Source: an uncultured Fidelibacterota bacterium (lineage in GTDB: Bacteria; Fidelibacterota; Marinisomatia; Marinisomatales; UBA1611). Taken from it: DNA of 61,482 nt. Position 1 is the stretch's first letter; each line of letters opens with the position of its first letter. Location: positions 1-61,482 of the forward strand of contig CAJWLO010000014.1 of NCBI GenBank assembly GCA_913043235.1, given 5' to 3'. Below, in pieces: positions 34,503 to 43,826 of the stretch. The notes below the pieces were generated by a model. That model saw nothing but the letters and a program-made list of their open reading frames with translations, was not told the origin of the DNA and ran no database searches. The position numbers and the translations under genes are program-made.

Positions 34503-35608
34503 TATTTCACCATAGAATGATAAAAGAATCCTAAATTATTTTCCACTTCTGTTGGCAACTTAGGTAATGCAGACCTTGGAATTAAAAAAGTGGACAATGC
34601 ACCAATATCAGAAAAAATACGATGCTTCTCTGCTGTTTTATTTAAATAATCAGAGCCTGTAGTTCCCCCCGTACCGATTTTACGTCCTATCATTCTTGAT
34701 ACCATTAGTGCATGACGATATCGCCATGTTGTGAATAATTCATCCACATCGCAAACTTTTTTCAATAATTGATAGGGGTTATATAGGATGGGTTGGTCAC
34801 GGTATAGATATATCAATAAGGCAGCCTGGGTTGCTTTATGAGACAATCGCCATTTCCCTTCTTTTACTAATTTGGAATGCTCTTTTGAATCCAGTACTGC
34901 ACCAAAGGATGCTTCTGTTTTATTGTATTCTAACAAGTGTTTTTCTTTTTCAGTTTTTGAAAGCTTATCATTGGTTTTTATCAGATTCCGATCATCGCTC
35001 AACATTTCCTGAACCGCTGATTCATATTCCTTCCAGAAGGAAGTAGAACCCCAATCAAGAAAAGGTGTTCTTTCCAACCATTTCTCCATTAAATCAAAAA
35101 GAGATAGAGTTGATTCAGACTTGCTTACTTTTTTTTGGTCTGATTCATTAAGATAAGAATGATAACTATTGTCCCCATAGGAATAACGATCTTTGAGACA
35201 TAATCCGAGTTTATTTTCGATTATTCTAAACTGTACACTTTGAAATCCCGATGCAGGGATAAGAAAATCCCTAAAATCTAAAAAATCCATAGGAGTCATT
35301 GTCTCCAAAACATTGATCTGATCAATCAGTATTTTCTGGATTTCAATAATGCGTTCCAGTCGAGAGACTCCTATCGAAATATGATTTTCTTGAATTTCAT
35401 TATTATGAAATATCTCCAGCAAGGATTCCAGTTCATATATAATTTGTTTAAACCACAATTCGTACACTTGGTGCACGACAATAAACAACATTTCATCATG
35501 AGCAGAATGGCCATACTTTTGGCTAAGCAAATGTTGGCTATTTAAGATTTTTTCTAGATTTAAATAGTCTTGGTAATATTGTTGAGGATATGGTTTTAGT
35601 TTATCCAT
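34502..35608 (-). CDS. kynA: tryptophan 2,3-dioxygenase
   Basis: 368 residues. Haem enzyme that opens tryptophan to N-formylkynurenine. YGHSAHDEMLFIVVHQVYEL and WFKQIIYELES are the N-terminal substrate/haem region. The segment SRLERIIEIQKIL followed by FRDFLIPASGFQS matches the family, RYRHALMVSRMIG carries the proximal haem His and GTGGTTGSDYL the substrate loop. It is longer than the roughly 280-residue proteobacterial enzymes because of an internal insertion (about 150-250). TAATG overlaps tie it to the formamidase and the SDR gene. Confidence 0.95.
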   Translation of the reverse strand: MDKLKPYPQQYYQDYLNLEKILNSQHLLSQKYGHSAHDEMLFIVVHQVYELWFKQIIYELESLLEIFHNNEIQENHISIGVSRLERIIEIQKILIDQINVLETMTPMDFLDFRDFLIPASGFQSVQFRIIENKLGLCLKDRYSYGDNSYHSYLNESDQKKVSKSESTLSLFDLMEKWLERTPFLDWGSTSFWKEYESAVQEMLSDDRNLIKTNDKLSKTEKEKHLLEYNKTEASFGAVLDSKEHSKLVKEGKWRLSHKATQAALLIYLYRDQPILYNPYQLLKKVCDVDELFTTWRYRHALMVSRMIGRKIGTGGTTGSDYLNKTAEKHRIFSDIGALSTFLIPRSALPKLPTEVENNLGFFYHSMVK

Positions 35609-36387
35609 TATTGTTCCTCAAATTTAAATAAGAAAGGCCTAGATGGTGCTGCATCCAGTTTCATGGCCGGGATTTCGATTAGCATGAAGTATGAACCGTC
35701 GTCAATTGAATCAGGAATATAAGCTAATTCAGTTATCGTTTTTTCAAAAGGTGGCATACGTTCAAAAAAATGATGGTGGTTTCCTAGCTCTCCATTATCA
35801 TCGGTACGGTCAATACTCGGAAGATCTACAACCAGATGTTTTATATTCAATTCGTCCAGATATGAAATAGCATCAGTGGTAAGAAATGCTGTATTTAACG
35901 AATCATATTTACGATTTAATTTTCCCTTATCATTTGGCAATGTACGTAATACCAGTCCATCTATAGGGGAAATAAGTTTTTCTATAAGTCTCTTTTTTGT
36001 AATCACCTGATCATTAGAATCCACATTACAATGATACGATTCATTGGTTTCCGACCACTTTTCTGGAATAATAGAAATTAATTCTGTATGGATAAATGCT
36101 GGTGACAATATATCATGGATGCAGATGTCTTGGTTTAATATATGACTAGCGCATTCCGTATGGGTTCCAGTGCAATGAATATTCTGATTAATAACCATCA
36201 CATTGCAACCTTTATTATTTTCCACTTTGCCGACAAAATTATTTTGTTGATATGGTGTTGCAATACCGGGATGAGTATTATAAAAATTTGGTTGAGAGCC
36301 ATTATATTCGTAAGGAATGGCCAAACAGACGGATGATGATGGATCAATTTGGAAATTTTTCCGACCTTCGGTTATAGTCAATTTCAT
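35608..36387 (-). CDS. kynB: cyclase-family kynurenine formamidase
   Basis: 259 residues. HCTGTHTECASH is the metal-binding motif of the cyclase family (HxGTHxDxPxH in KynB), here with the THTEC variant. The C-terminal GNHHHFF is also typical. By position, coupled to tryptophan dioxygenase, it should hydrolyse N-formylkynurenine to kynurenine. It is not a close match to pseudomonad KynB, so the assignment rests on fold plus context. First gene of the 36387-33714 transcript. Confidence 0.82.
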   Translation of the reverse strand: MKLTITEGRKNFQIDPSSSVCLAIPYEYNGSQPNFYNTHPGIATPYQQNNFVGKVENNKGCNVMVINQNIHCTGTHTECASHILNQDICIHDILSPAFIHTELISIIPEKWSETNESYHCNVDSNDQVITKKRLIEKLISPIDGLVLRTLPNDKGKLNRKYDSLNTAFLTTDAISYLDELNIKHLVVDLPSIDRTDDNGELGNHHHFFERMPPFEKTITELAYIPDSIDDGSYFMLIEIPAMKLDAAPSRPFLFKFEEQ

Positions 36388-36632
36388 TTCATGAAGATAT
36401 AAACTTTCGACAGAAATTAGATATATTTATGCTAATTACGAACTATCCAACAAAGCTTTTATTAGTGGGCCTTTTTGTAGATTGATACATAAAACCTGAA
36501 GAAATTAAAAAATTAAAAAGACACATGATCCAATGAGAGAACGTTGATTAGGACTTTTTTTATTATTTTCTGTGATTTGTATTTTTTGAAAATAGAGATC
36601 GAAAATAAGGAAGTCGATGAGAGTAAAGTCGA

Positions 36633-37271
36633 TCATTCACTGTGATTCAATATCACCCATACCGGGCCATTAGCCTGAATTGAGAATTTGGACTCCATTG
36701 CAATATTGCTGATACCTTGTGAATTATTCTTCAGATTTTCATTGTTTAACGGGTACTGAAGGCCAGTTGTTTTTATTTTCGTTATATAATCCTTGGGAAT
36801 CAAGGAGATGATTTGGTTAGGTGTGCATTCAAAATCTCTTAAACCATGAATACAATAAATTGTTGAAAAATTGGTTACCATCTCTATTTGTATTTGATCA
36901 GAAAATATGGATAGAAGTTGGAAGTTTATTTGATGATGGTCGTCCCTGTATCCGGAACAGCCCACGATGCTTAATTGTCTTATGCCTTTTTCCACACACC
37001 AGGTGAATGATTTTTCCAGGTCTGTCTGGGATTGATCTTCCAGAACAATTTTTTCAGTATGCATCAAATTATCCATTTTGGTAATGGAGTCCATATCTCC
37101 AAGTATATAATCAGCATTAAACCCTAGTTGTTGCAATTTGTTTGCACCCCCATCTATGCATAGGATAGTTCTAGCTTTTTTAAGTCTCAGGAATTCATTT
37201 GGGTGTACGGGGGGCTTGCCGTTTCCAAATAAGACAATCGGTTCATTACTTGGCGAAAACTGAATAGACAT
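36633..37271 (-). CDS. thiN: thiamine pyrophosphokinase
   Basis: 212 residues. ILCIDGGANKLQQLGF, YILGDMDSI, DQSQTDLEKSF and GCSGYRDDHHQIN are the catalytic landmarks for transferring pyrophosphate from ATP to thiamine. Length is normal. It stands alone, 245 bases upstream of the formamidase gene and divergent from the sulfotransferase-like gene. No thiamine riboswitch was seen. Confidence 0.9.
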   Translation of the reverse strand: MSIQFSPSNEPIVLFGNGKPPVHPNEFLRLKKARTILCIDGGANKLQQLGFNADYILGDMDSITKMDNLMHTEKIVLEDQSQTDLEKSFTWCVEKGIRQLSIVGCSGYRDDHHQINFQLLSIFSDQIQIEMVTNFSTIYCIHGLRDFECTPNQIISLIPKDYITKIKTTGLQYPLNNENLKNNSQGISNIAMESKFSIQANGPVWVILNHSE

Positions 37272-37384
37272 TATGAAAAATTACGACACCAGAATTGTTG
37301 GAAGAACCGATTCCATATTTTTAATGATCCAATTTGGTTGTATTTTATCCGAGTTAGATTATTTTTGTCTATTATCACTAATTC

Positions 37385-39448
37385 ATGATCAAACAGAAAA
37401 ACAGCACTCTTCTTCTTTTGGCCGTTGCCTTTTCACATGCTGTTTTATGTGCAGGTTTAATCCAGCCTGAGAATGGTGACACATTAAATTATATCCATGT
37501 TTTATTTGAATGGGAACAGGTTCCGGAAGCAGAATATTATGAAATTCATATAACTGAAGAAGACAATTTTGATGCTATGATTTTACTGGCGGAAGATTCT
37601 ACACTGTTATACATTGATACAACGCTTGTTGACTGGGATCGGAATTATCATTGGAGTGTTTTGCCGATTTACCCAACCGGACAGGCAGGTGCTTCGTCTG
37701 AAACTTTTTCCTTTTCCACGGGTTCACAACTTTCCGATGTCGATATCACAATCATCAGTGGAGACCAGGTTCAAAATGGTGTCACAATTTTTGGTGCTTT
37801 CTTTAACTATTTTTCGGCTGTGATCGATCATGCTGGTCGCGAAATATGGAATTCAGGTCCGGATAACATTGTTTACTACAATTCGTCTGATTACGGTGAT
37901 TTATTTGGTTGCTATCTAAACCCAGGTACAGAGAATAACCTACCCGGAATTGAGTTTTCTTTCGATCGGAGTACTTTATGGTGGGAACCAAATGATGAAT
38001 TTTTACACCATGATTTAATCCAACTGCCAAATGGGAATTATATGGGAATTGTTGAAACTACCTCAATGGGTGTTATTCCTGTTGGACAGTGGACACAGCA
38101 ATTCCAGGATCTTGGTTTTCAGGCAGATGGAATTACAATAGAATTCCCCTGGATAGGCGATAAGCTCGTGGAGTGGGACCGTGAAACAGGGGCTGTGGTT
38201 TGGAGTTGGAATACTTTTGACCATTTTTCCATGGTGGATTATGATCAGTATGGAGGCACCTGGAATCAGGCTTACACCGATCTGCAGTACGACTGGACAC
38301 ACGTAAATGCGCTGGCGTTTGAAGAAGAAGCTATTTATATCTCAACCCGGCATCTATCCAGAATTACCAAAATTGATTATCCTTCTGGAGAAATAATCTG
38401 GAATATGGGTCATCAATTTTCATCCAGTGATGTGGATATGGGTACGGATCTTGGATTCAGTTTTCAGCATAGCCTGCAAATACTATCCAATGGGAATATA
38501 CTCACTTTTGATAATGGCAACCTCAGTCCAGAATTCCGGGGTACAAATGACCCTATTTCCAGGGCCATCGAAATAGCAGTAAATGAATCAGGTAGTAACT
38601 ATACAACAGAATTAGCCTGGTCTTATGAATTACCAACCGAGCTGTTTGGTTTTGCTTCCGGCAATGCACAGAAATTGATTAATGGTAATGTATTGGTTAC
38701 AACGGTTGGCGGTGGTGGAAGGTCTCTGGAGATTAATGGAGATGGCGATATCGTTTGGCAAGCAGAGTACAATTTATCTTTGCCCAATGGAGCCGTGTAT
38801 CGTGCTCACCGATTACCGGGCCTGTATCCACTTGCCTACAGTATCATGATCAATGATTTCCAGGAATACGAAGGAATTGAAGGCGTTTATTTGTCTGAGG
38901 GAATTTCGAATATTACTTTTACCTTAACCCATGAAGGCGGATATGCGGATACTTTTTTCTATGAGATAATGGATGAAGCTGATTGGTTCAGCGCAGTAAC
39001 GGGGAGTACCATCCTTCAACCTGGACAGGAAATTGATTTAACTTTTTCAGGTAATGTTTCTGCCAATTCAAATGGTAACCCCATCACTTTCACTGTTATT
39101 CCCAAGCATCACACTGAAAAATCAAAAAGTGTGACTGTAACTGGTTTCACAAATCTACTAACTGGAACTGTAGTTGATATTCCTGCTAAGTTTGAACTTA
39201 AGCAGCCATTTCCAAATCCATTCAATTCATCTATTACAATTCATTATTTCGCTGAGATAGCCGGAAACGTGTCTCTTCAAATCTTTGATATAGCCGGACG
39301 TTTGACGGCAACGCTGGAAGAAGAAAAACCCGTTTCTGGTTTTCAGGAAAAAAAATGGAATGCTGGGAATCATCAAACAGGATTGTACTTCGTAAAACTA
39401 ACGAATGGCGATCAAATAGAAACAAAAAAAATTATTTATCTGAAATAA
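37385..39448 (+). CDS. secreted arylsulfotransferase-like (ASST) protein with type IX-like sorting module
   Basis: 687 residues. Signal peptide (LLLLAVAFSHAVLCAG), a fibronectin-like N-terminal domain (about 25-105), then an ASST-type propeller. HHDLIQLPNGNYMGIVE, DWTHVNALAF, ISTRHLSRITKID and FSFQHSLQILSNGN supply the His-rich blades seen in aryl-sulfate sulfotransferases. C-terminal module FPNPFNSSITIHYF to TKKIIYLK. The family moves sulfate between phenols without PAPS. The active-site His cannot be fixed from one sequence. Coupled by TAATG to the LRR gene. Confidence 0.8.
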   Translation: MIKQKNSTLLLLAVAFSHAVLCAGLIQPENGDTLNYIHVLFEWEQVPEAEYYEIHITEEDNFDAMILLAEDSTLLYIDTTLVDWDRNYHWSVLPIYPTGQAGASSETFSFSTGSQLSDVDITIISGDQVQNGVTIFGAFFNYFSAVIDHAGREIWNSGPDNIVYYNSSDYGDLFGCYLNPGTENNLPGIEFSFDRSTLWWEPNDEFLHHDLIQLPNGNYMGIVETTSMGVIPVGQWTQQFQDLGFQADGITIEFPWIGDKLVEWDRETGAVVWSWNTFDHFSMVDYDQYGGTWNQAYTDLQYDWTHVNALAFEEEAIYISTRHLSRITKIDYPSGEIIWNMGHQFSSSDVDMGTDLGFSFQHSLQILSNGNILTFDNGNLSPEFRGTNDPISRAIEIAVNESGSNYTTELAWSYELPTELFGFASGNAQKLINGNVLVTTVGGGGRSLEINGDGDIVWQAEYNLSLPNGAVYRAHRLPGLYPLAYSIMINDFQEYEGIEGVYLSEGISNITFTLTHEGGYADTFFYEIMDEADWFSAVTGSTILQPGQEIDLTFSGNVSANSNGNPITFTVIPKHHTEKSKSVTVTGFTNLLTGTVVDIPAKFELKQPFPNPFNSSITIHYFAEIAGNVSLQIFDIAGRLTATLEEEKPVSGFQEKKWNAGNHQTGLYFVKLTNGDQIETKKIIYLK

Positions 39449-40515
39449 TGAAAAAGATTTTCATATCCATGGTTTCAATATATTTCACTCAAACTTTGAT
39501 TGCCCAGTGCGACAGCACATATTCCTATTATTCTGATATGCCTTCAAATGTAACCATTCTAGTGGGTGACTCCTGCCTGCACGATGATGATATTGCTGTA
39601 TTAGATAGTTTGATATTTATTAACGGTCTTGATTATAATTCACCATTGGAACTGGGGACCCAGACTTGGTTTTATGGCAGACTACGATTCCTCGTAGCGG
39701 GTAATTATGGTAACAGTTCTGGCGTGAATGATACAATATATTACCTGCCGGAGAATATTGGCAATTGGTCTAACTTAGCATCTCTCTATCTTGAATGGAA
39801 CAGAATCTCCGCACTCCCAGGTACTTTTAGTAATTTGACTTCCCTGCAATCATTTTATATTAATAATAATTTATTGACATCTCTTGGCGATAGCATTGGC
39901 AATCTATCAAACCTTTATTTTCTTGATCTGGGATATAACGAGCTTCCTGCTATCCCTGAATCTATCTGTGATCTTGAAAATTTATCCTATCTTTGGTTAT
40001 TTAATAATAATATTGAATCATTACCAGGTTGTTTCTGTGATATCGAACTGGATTGGAATAATAATGATATGGGCGGTTATCCATACTTTGCCATTGGCGC
40101 AAACTCCCTTTGTGATAGTGTTGCATCATGTATCGCCGAAAGTGACCATTTTGAGTTAAGCCTGGATCAATTCTATTATTCTTTTCCGGTTTATGCTCCT
40201 CAGGATTGTGATACCACGTCTATTCAAGTTGAAAAAGATTTGTTACCATACCAATATTGGGTTTCTGCACCTTATCCGAATCCATTCAATCCAATCATGA
40301 AAATTGATCTTTCGGTTCCCTATGATCGAAGAATGGATATTCGAGTTTATGATATACTTGGAAATGAAATTGATGTGATTTCAAATAAAGAAATTTATAA
40401 AAAAGGTATATATACAATTACCTGGTCTGGAGATATCCACCCATCGGGTGTTTATGTAATAAAACTAGATGATGGTGAAGATATAAGAATCAGAAAGATG
40501 GTTCTGGCAAGATAA
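39448..40515 (+). CDS. secreted leucine-rich-repeat protein with type IX-like sorting module
   Basis: 355 residues from the ATG at 39448, overlapping the upstream TAA by one base. Signal peptide, then LRR units such as NWSNLASLYLEWNRISALPG, NLTSLQSFYINNNLLTSLG and NLSNLYFLDLGYNELPAIP (about 110-220). C-terminal sorting module from YPNPFNPIMKIDL to RKMVLAR. Probably a cell-surface recognition protein expressed with the ASST-like protein. Confidence 0.85.
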   Translation: MKKIFISMVSIYFTQTLIAQCDSTYSYYSDMPSNVTILVGDSCLHDDDIAVLDSLIFINGLDYNSPLELGTQTWFYGRLRFLVAGNYGNSSGVNDTIYYLPENIGNWSNLASLYLEWNRISALPGTFSNLTSLQSFYINNNLLTSLGDSIGNLSNLYFLDLGYNELPAIPESICDLENLSYLWLFNNNIESLPGCFCDIELDWNNNDMGGYPYFAIGANSLCDSVASCIAESDHFELSLDQFYYSFPVYAPQDCDTTSIQVEKDLLPYQYWVSAPYPNPFNPIMKIDLSVPYDRRMDIRVYDILGNEIDVISNKEIYKKGIYTITWSGDIHPSGVYVIKLDDGEDIRIRKMVLAR

Positions 40516-40576
40516 TCAGGATGATATTGGTACGGTTTGAAATATTATTATTTATTGCTGGGCCATTGTTTTCACA

Positions 40577-42001
40577 TTAGAAAAAATATTTTATTTCGAA
40601 TCGGAGATGAGAAAAATTTTCCATCTTATTAAACTGATAATTATTACCATCTGGATGAATATTTGACCCGGTTACCTTTGTTAAGGCAATCAGGCCCAGA
40701 AGATCCGGAGCTACTTTATATTCCATCTTAAATTCAGTTAAGGATCCTGGAATCCCGGCTACCCCGGCATAGGTCTCTAAATCCAGTATGGATGTTACAG
40801 ATAGTTTCAGTTGCTCATCCATGAACATTCTATCTAGGATTATAATTGCAGCCCTATTTGTAATAATCGCCAATGGGGCACCTACCCCAGGATTGAAAAA
40901 ATAAGATGGAGTCATTTCTTCAGGATCAATATTCAGATTTGGAATACTGATCTCCTGATCGACAGGCAAACTTCCGGAAGTATAAGAGATGGTATTGTAT
41001 AGAAAATATTGTACGATCAAATTAATGTTCAGGGGTAGTTCTGTTTCTATCTGAAAGGTCGTTTCATAAAAGTCTGCCTTTTCCTGCAAAGGATATGAAA
41101 AATGAAGCGAATCATACCAGACAGGATTGTTGGTACTTTCGCGTGTTATATTGGAATTGAGGTCCTGTGTTGAAAAATAACCGATATCACCGCGCAGAAC
41201 AAACCAATCTGAAAGAAATACACCACCAAGCCCCAGAATATTTGTTTTCCGATAACCAAATAGTATATCTATAAAAGGGAATGAAAGATCAGATCCATGC
41301 CCATAGACATTGACACCTGTCAGGTTAAAAATTCTGTCATATGTTGAATAATAGGATAAAGAGATATCGCCTTTTCCATGGGAAAAGGTAGTATAAATTC
41401 CGCCTTCAAAGGGCAATTTATTTATTGGAAAAATCTGGTCTTCCTTGGGATAGACTGGCAGAGTGATTGGGAAATCATCATCGCCAAGCGGTATGCGGTT
41501 CGTATGATGCAAAGGTGAAAAAACTACACTTGTTTTGAAATTACCAGAATAATAATCTAGTGCTGCAGACATGGTTGCCATCTTTCGTTCTGTTCCTAAA
41601 AAGAATATGTAGTAATAATCAAAAGCACTTGCATTATCCAGTGGACTGTTTTCATCCACACTGCCCCAGGAATGGATCTGTTTTCCGATCCGGAATTCGA
41701 AATTATTTTTGCTGTAGGTGGTATAGAATTCGCGCATATCCAGCCTGAATTCCTGGGGATCCTTTGATCCCAGGAAGTAAGAATCACCTCGGATCTGGTA
41801 TTCCAAAACAAAATTCCCATTTAAGGAAAGATTTCCTGATCCATGTTCAAATTCCAATGAACCCATTCTGTATGGAATGTCAATCAGTGAATAATCAGAC
41901 AGTCTAGCGATATGTGCAAAATCTACATAACCGTTGAAAAGAATCGTTGGCTCGTTTCCAAGCGTTAATGAAACCAATAAAATAACGATAGGTTTTTTCA
42001 T
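40577..42001 (-). CDS. outer-membrane beta-barrel, DUF1302-like
   Basis: 474 residues. Short signal peptide, alternating-residue strands throughout and a terminal aromatic strand ending in Phe (LRFEIKYFF), as in outer-membrane barrels. RIGKQIHSWGSVDENSPLDN and DYYYIFFLGTERK are shared with the barrel at 49578 (KIGKQIHAWGVVDGNNPTDN), so the two are paralogues. Such barrels often accompany RND exporters and LolA-like proteins. Here it ends an operon with a START-like protein and a sulfotransferase. Confidence 0.75.
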   Translation of the reverse strand: MKKPIVILLVSLTLGNEPTILFNGYVDFAHIARLSDYSLIDIPYRMGSLEFEHGSGNLSLNGNFVLEYQIRGDSYFLGSKDPQEFRLDMREFYTTYSKNNFEFRIGKQIHSWGSVDENSPLDNASAFDYYYIFFLGTERKMATMSAALDYYSGNFKTSVVFSPLHHTNRIPLGDDDFPITLPVYPKEDQIFPINKLPFEGGIYTTFSHGKGDISLSYYSTYDRIFNLTGVNVYGHGSDLSFPFIDILFGYRKTNILGLGGVFLSDWFVLRGDIGYFSTQDLNSNITRESTNNPVWYDSLHFSYPLQEKADFYETTFQIETELPLNINLIVQYFLYNTISYTSGSLPVDQEISIPNLNIDPEEMTPSYFFNPGVGAPLAIITNRAAIIILDRMFMDEQLKLSVTSILDLETYAGVAGIPGSLTEFKMEYKVAPDLLGLIALTKVTGSNIHPDGNNYQFNKMENFSHLRFEIKYFF

Positions 42002-42603
42002 ATGTTATTCTTTTTAGACAGTGCTTGATCCAGCCAATTTAATACTTCCGTACCTTGGGTTGCCCAGGCACGATGAAGAGCAATATCAGGGAAATTACCA
42101 AGTAGCTCACCATTCCAGGCATAGGTGACCCTGGTCTTGTTTGCTTCTTGCTCCGTCAGGATCCAAATCCCGGCTGCATTGGGCAATCTTACATGGTGTG
42201 GGTCCAGGGTTCCTTTGGAATGCTCGATCGCAGAAAATGAAAATATCCATTTATTTCCCAATTTTTCTATTTGGTACTTAATAATGTAATCGCGGCCATC
42301 AAATGGGAAAGGCATATCCAAAACAATTTGTACAACGTCTAGATCTAATTGTCTCGTTTTGGTAACCCTTTTAAAAATATTTGGATAATGCTTTAAATCT
42401 TGGATGACACTAGCAATTTTATTCATAGGATGATGCAATATTGTCTCTGCCTTGCTGATGGGAAATCCTTCATATTCTGTCCACTGTACGGTTATATTGC
42501 CTGATAAAAGATTATTCCAATTCTGGATGGATTGTATTGGACGGAGGTCCAACCCAAAAGATAGGGAAACCATGAATGAAAAAGTTATAATTTTCTGTTT
42601 CAT
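41998..42603 (-). CDS. exported START/SRPBCC-like lipid-binding protein
   Basis: 201 residues with a signal peptide (IITFSFMVSLSFGL). The pattern (SKAETILHHPMNKIASVIQD, KHYPNIFKRV, PFPFDGRDYIIKYQ, AAGIWILTEQEANKTRVTY) fits a START-domain fold that holds hydrophobic ligands. Overlaps the barrel gene by four bases and follows the sulfotransferase by a few bases. Likely periplasmic; ligand unknown. Confidence 0.72.
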   Translation of the reverse strand: MKQKIITFSFMVSLSFGLDLRPIQSIQNWNNLLSGNITVQWTEYEGFPISKAETILHHPMNKIASVIQDLKHYPNIFKRVTKTRQLDLDVVQIVLDMPFPFDGRDYIIKYQIEKLGNKWIFSFSAIEHSKGTLDPHHVRLPNAAGIWILTEQEANKTRVTYAWNGELLGNFPDIALHRAWATQGTEVLNWLDQALSKKNNI

Positions 42604-42606
42604 TGG

Positions 42607-43689
42607 TCAGTCCAAGAATGTTTGATAGATACAGGAGCAGTCTTTTTTGATTCTTTCTGCGGTCAAACCAAATTTTTCTAGGTCATATCGATGGCTGCTT
42701 GTGTATTGTCTCTGATTGTTTGCCGTTTCTTTTATATTTTGTATCATTTCGTCTGTTGGTTCTGAATCAATAAAAGACAATACATCTTCCATTAGAGATT
42801 CGAAATTAGACATCATTTTATCATAACGGATGATCAGCACCTTTTTCCTATCAATCTTTTTCTGGACCCAGTCATCATGAAAACGATTTAATAATTCGAC
42901 GAGTGCTGAATATAATCTATCAATGAATCGAGATTTAATATTTTCATCCAACGCCCAGAAATCAAATTTTTTATCCAAAACACCAGTTACAAGGCTTAGG
43001 CCCGAAGGGATCACATTCAACGGGTCGCGAATCATGTATAGGACCTTTGCGTCAGGGAATCGTTTTTGAAATGCAGGGAGATTACCGCTCAGACTGAATA
43101 ATTTACCAATATAGCGACTGCACCTATTGGAGCGCTGGTTTCTTTTCCAGAGTGATTCAAACCAGGAAAAATCCCTTGCTGATGTATCTCGAATCTTAGG
43201 ATCCACCCAATCAAATAAGTCCCTTTCATTGAATGTTAAAAAAAAACCATATAGGAAAAAACCATCGAAATAACGGAATAAAAGAGATATATCATCTGTT
43301 TCAATTGAGCTTAAACTTGTCTTGTGGGCTTCTGTTGAATGGTGTCTGGCAGGACTGACAACCTCTAGTATTGGAAGAATGGGTTTTATTATTTTTTGGA
43401 TTGTAATGGATGGATAGATCATCTGCCAAAGTTGGGACCCTGTGCCCAAGTCTTGATTGATCAGGTAGCGATGGAGAAACGTTGTCCCAGAACGGGGATT
43501 ACCCACAATTACTATTGGTTTCTTAAGCGAGGCATGGATCGATGGAAAAAGAAAAAGGTCAACAATTCTTCCCAGACCGACAAAGACTCTCAGAACCAAC
43601 AGTAAAATTCCTGTAAAAACAGGAGTAATCCATGTTCCAAATGTATTACCAACAATAAAGTATACTTTTAATATGCGTTTTAGTGCCAA
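42607..43689 (-). CDS. PAPS-dependent sulfotransferase family protein
   Basis: 360 residues. VIVGNPRSGTTFLHRYL is the 5'-phosphosulfate loop, and VLYMIRDPLNVIPSGLS the 3'-phosphate-binding segment with its Arg. The N-terminus has a hydrophobic stretch (about 8-45), so it may sit at the inner membrane. The acceptor could be a lipid or polysaccharide. First gene of the three-gene operon with the START-like protein and the barrel, which suggests a sulfated lipid destined for the outer membrane (inference). Confidence 0.8.
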   Translation of the reverse strand: MALKRILKVYFIVGNTFGTWITPVFTGILLLVLRVFVGLGRIVDLFLFPSIHASLKKPIVIVGNPRSGTTFLHRYLINQDLGTGSQLWQMIYPSITIQKIIKPILPILEVVSPARHHSTEAHKTSLSSIETDDISLLFRYFDGFFLYGFFLTFNERDLFDWVDPKIRDTSARDFSWFESLWKRNQRSNRCSRYIGKLFSLSGNLPAFQKRFPDAKVLYMIRDPLNVIPSGLSLVTGVLDKKFDFWALDENIKSRFIDRLYSALVELLNRFHDDWVQKKIDRKKVLIIRYDKMMSNFESLMEDVLSFIDSEPTDEMIQNIKETANNQRQYTSSHRYDLEKFGLTAERIKKDCSCIYQTFLD

Positions 43690-43826
43690 AACAGAATAAA
43701 TCGTTTGATTGAAAAGGACAGAGTCTAAACTAAATTATATCATTAATCTAAACAGATATAAGAATATTTAACTATTTGACCTTCCATGGGCCCATTGGTT
43801 AGAATTAATTTTATAGATAGTTTCAA

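Noticed and set aside
36388-36632. Thiamine riboswitch near thiN
   Set aside because: No THI-box-like conserved segment could be recognised on either side of the thiN gene.
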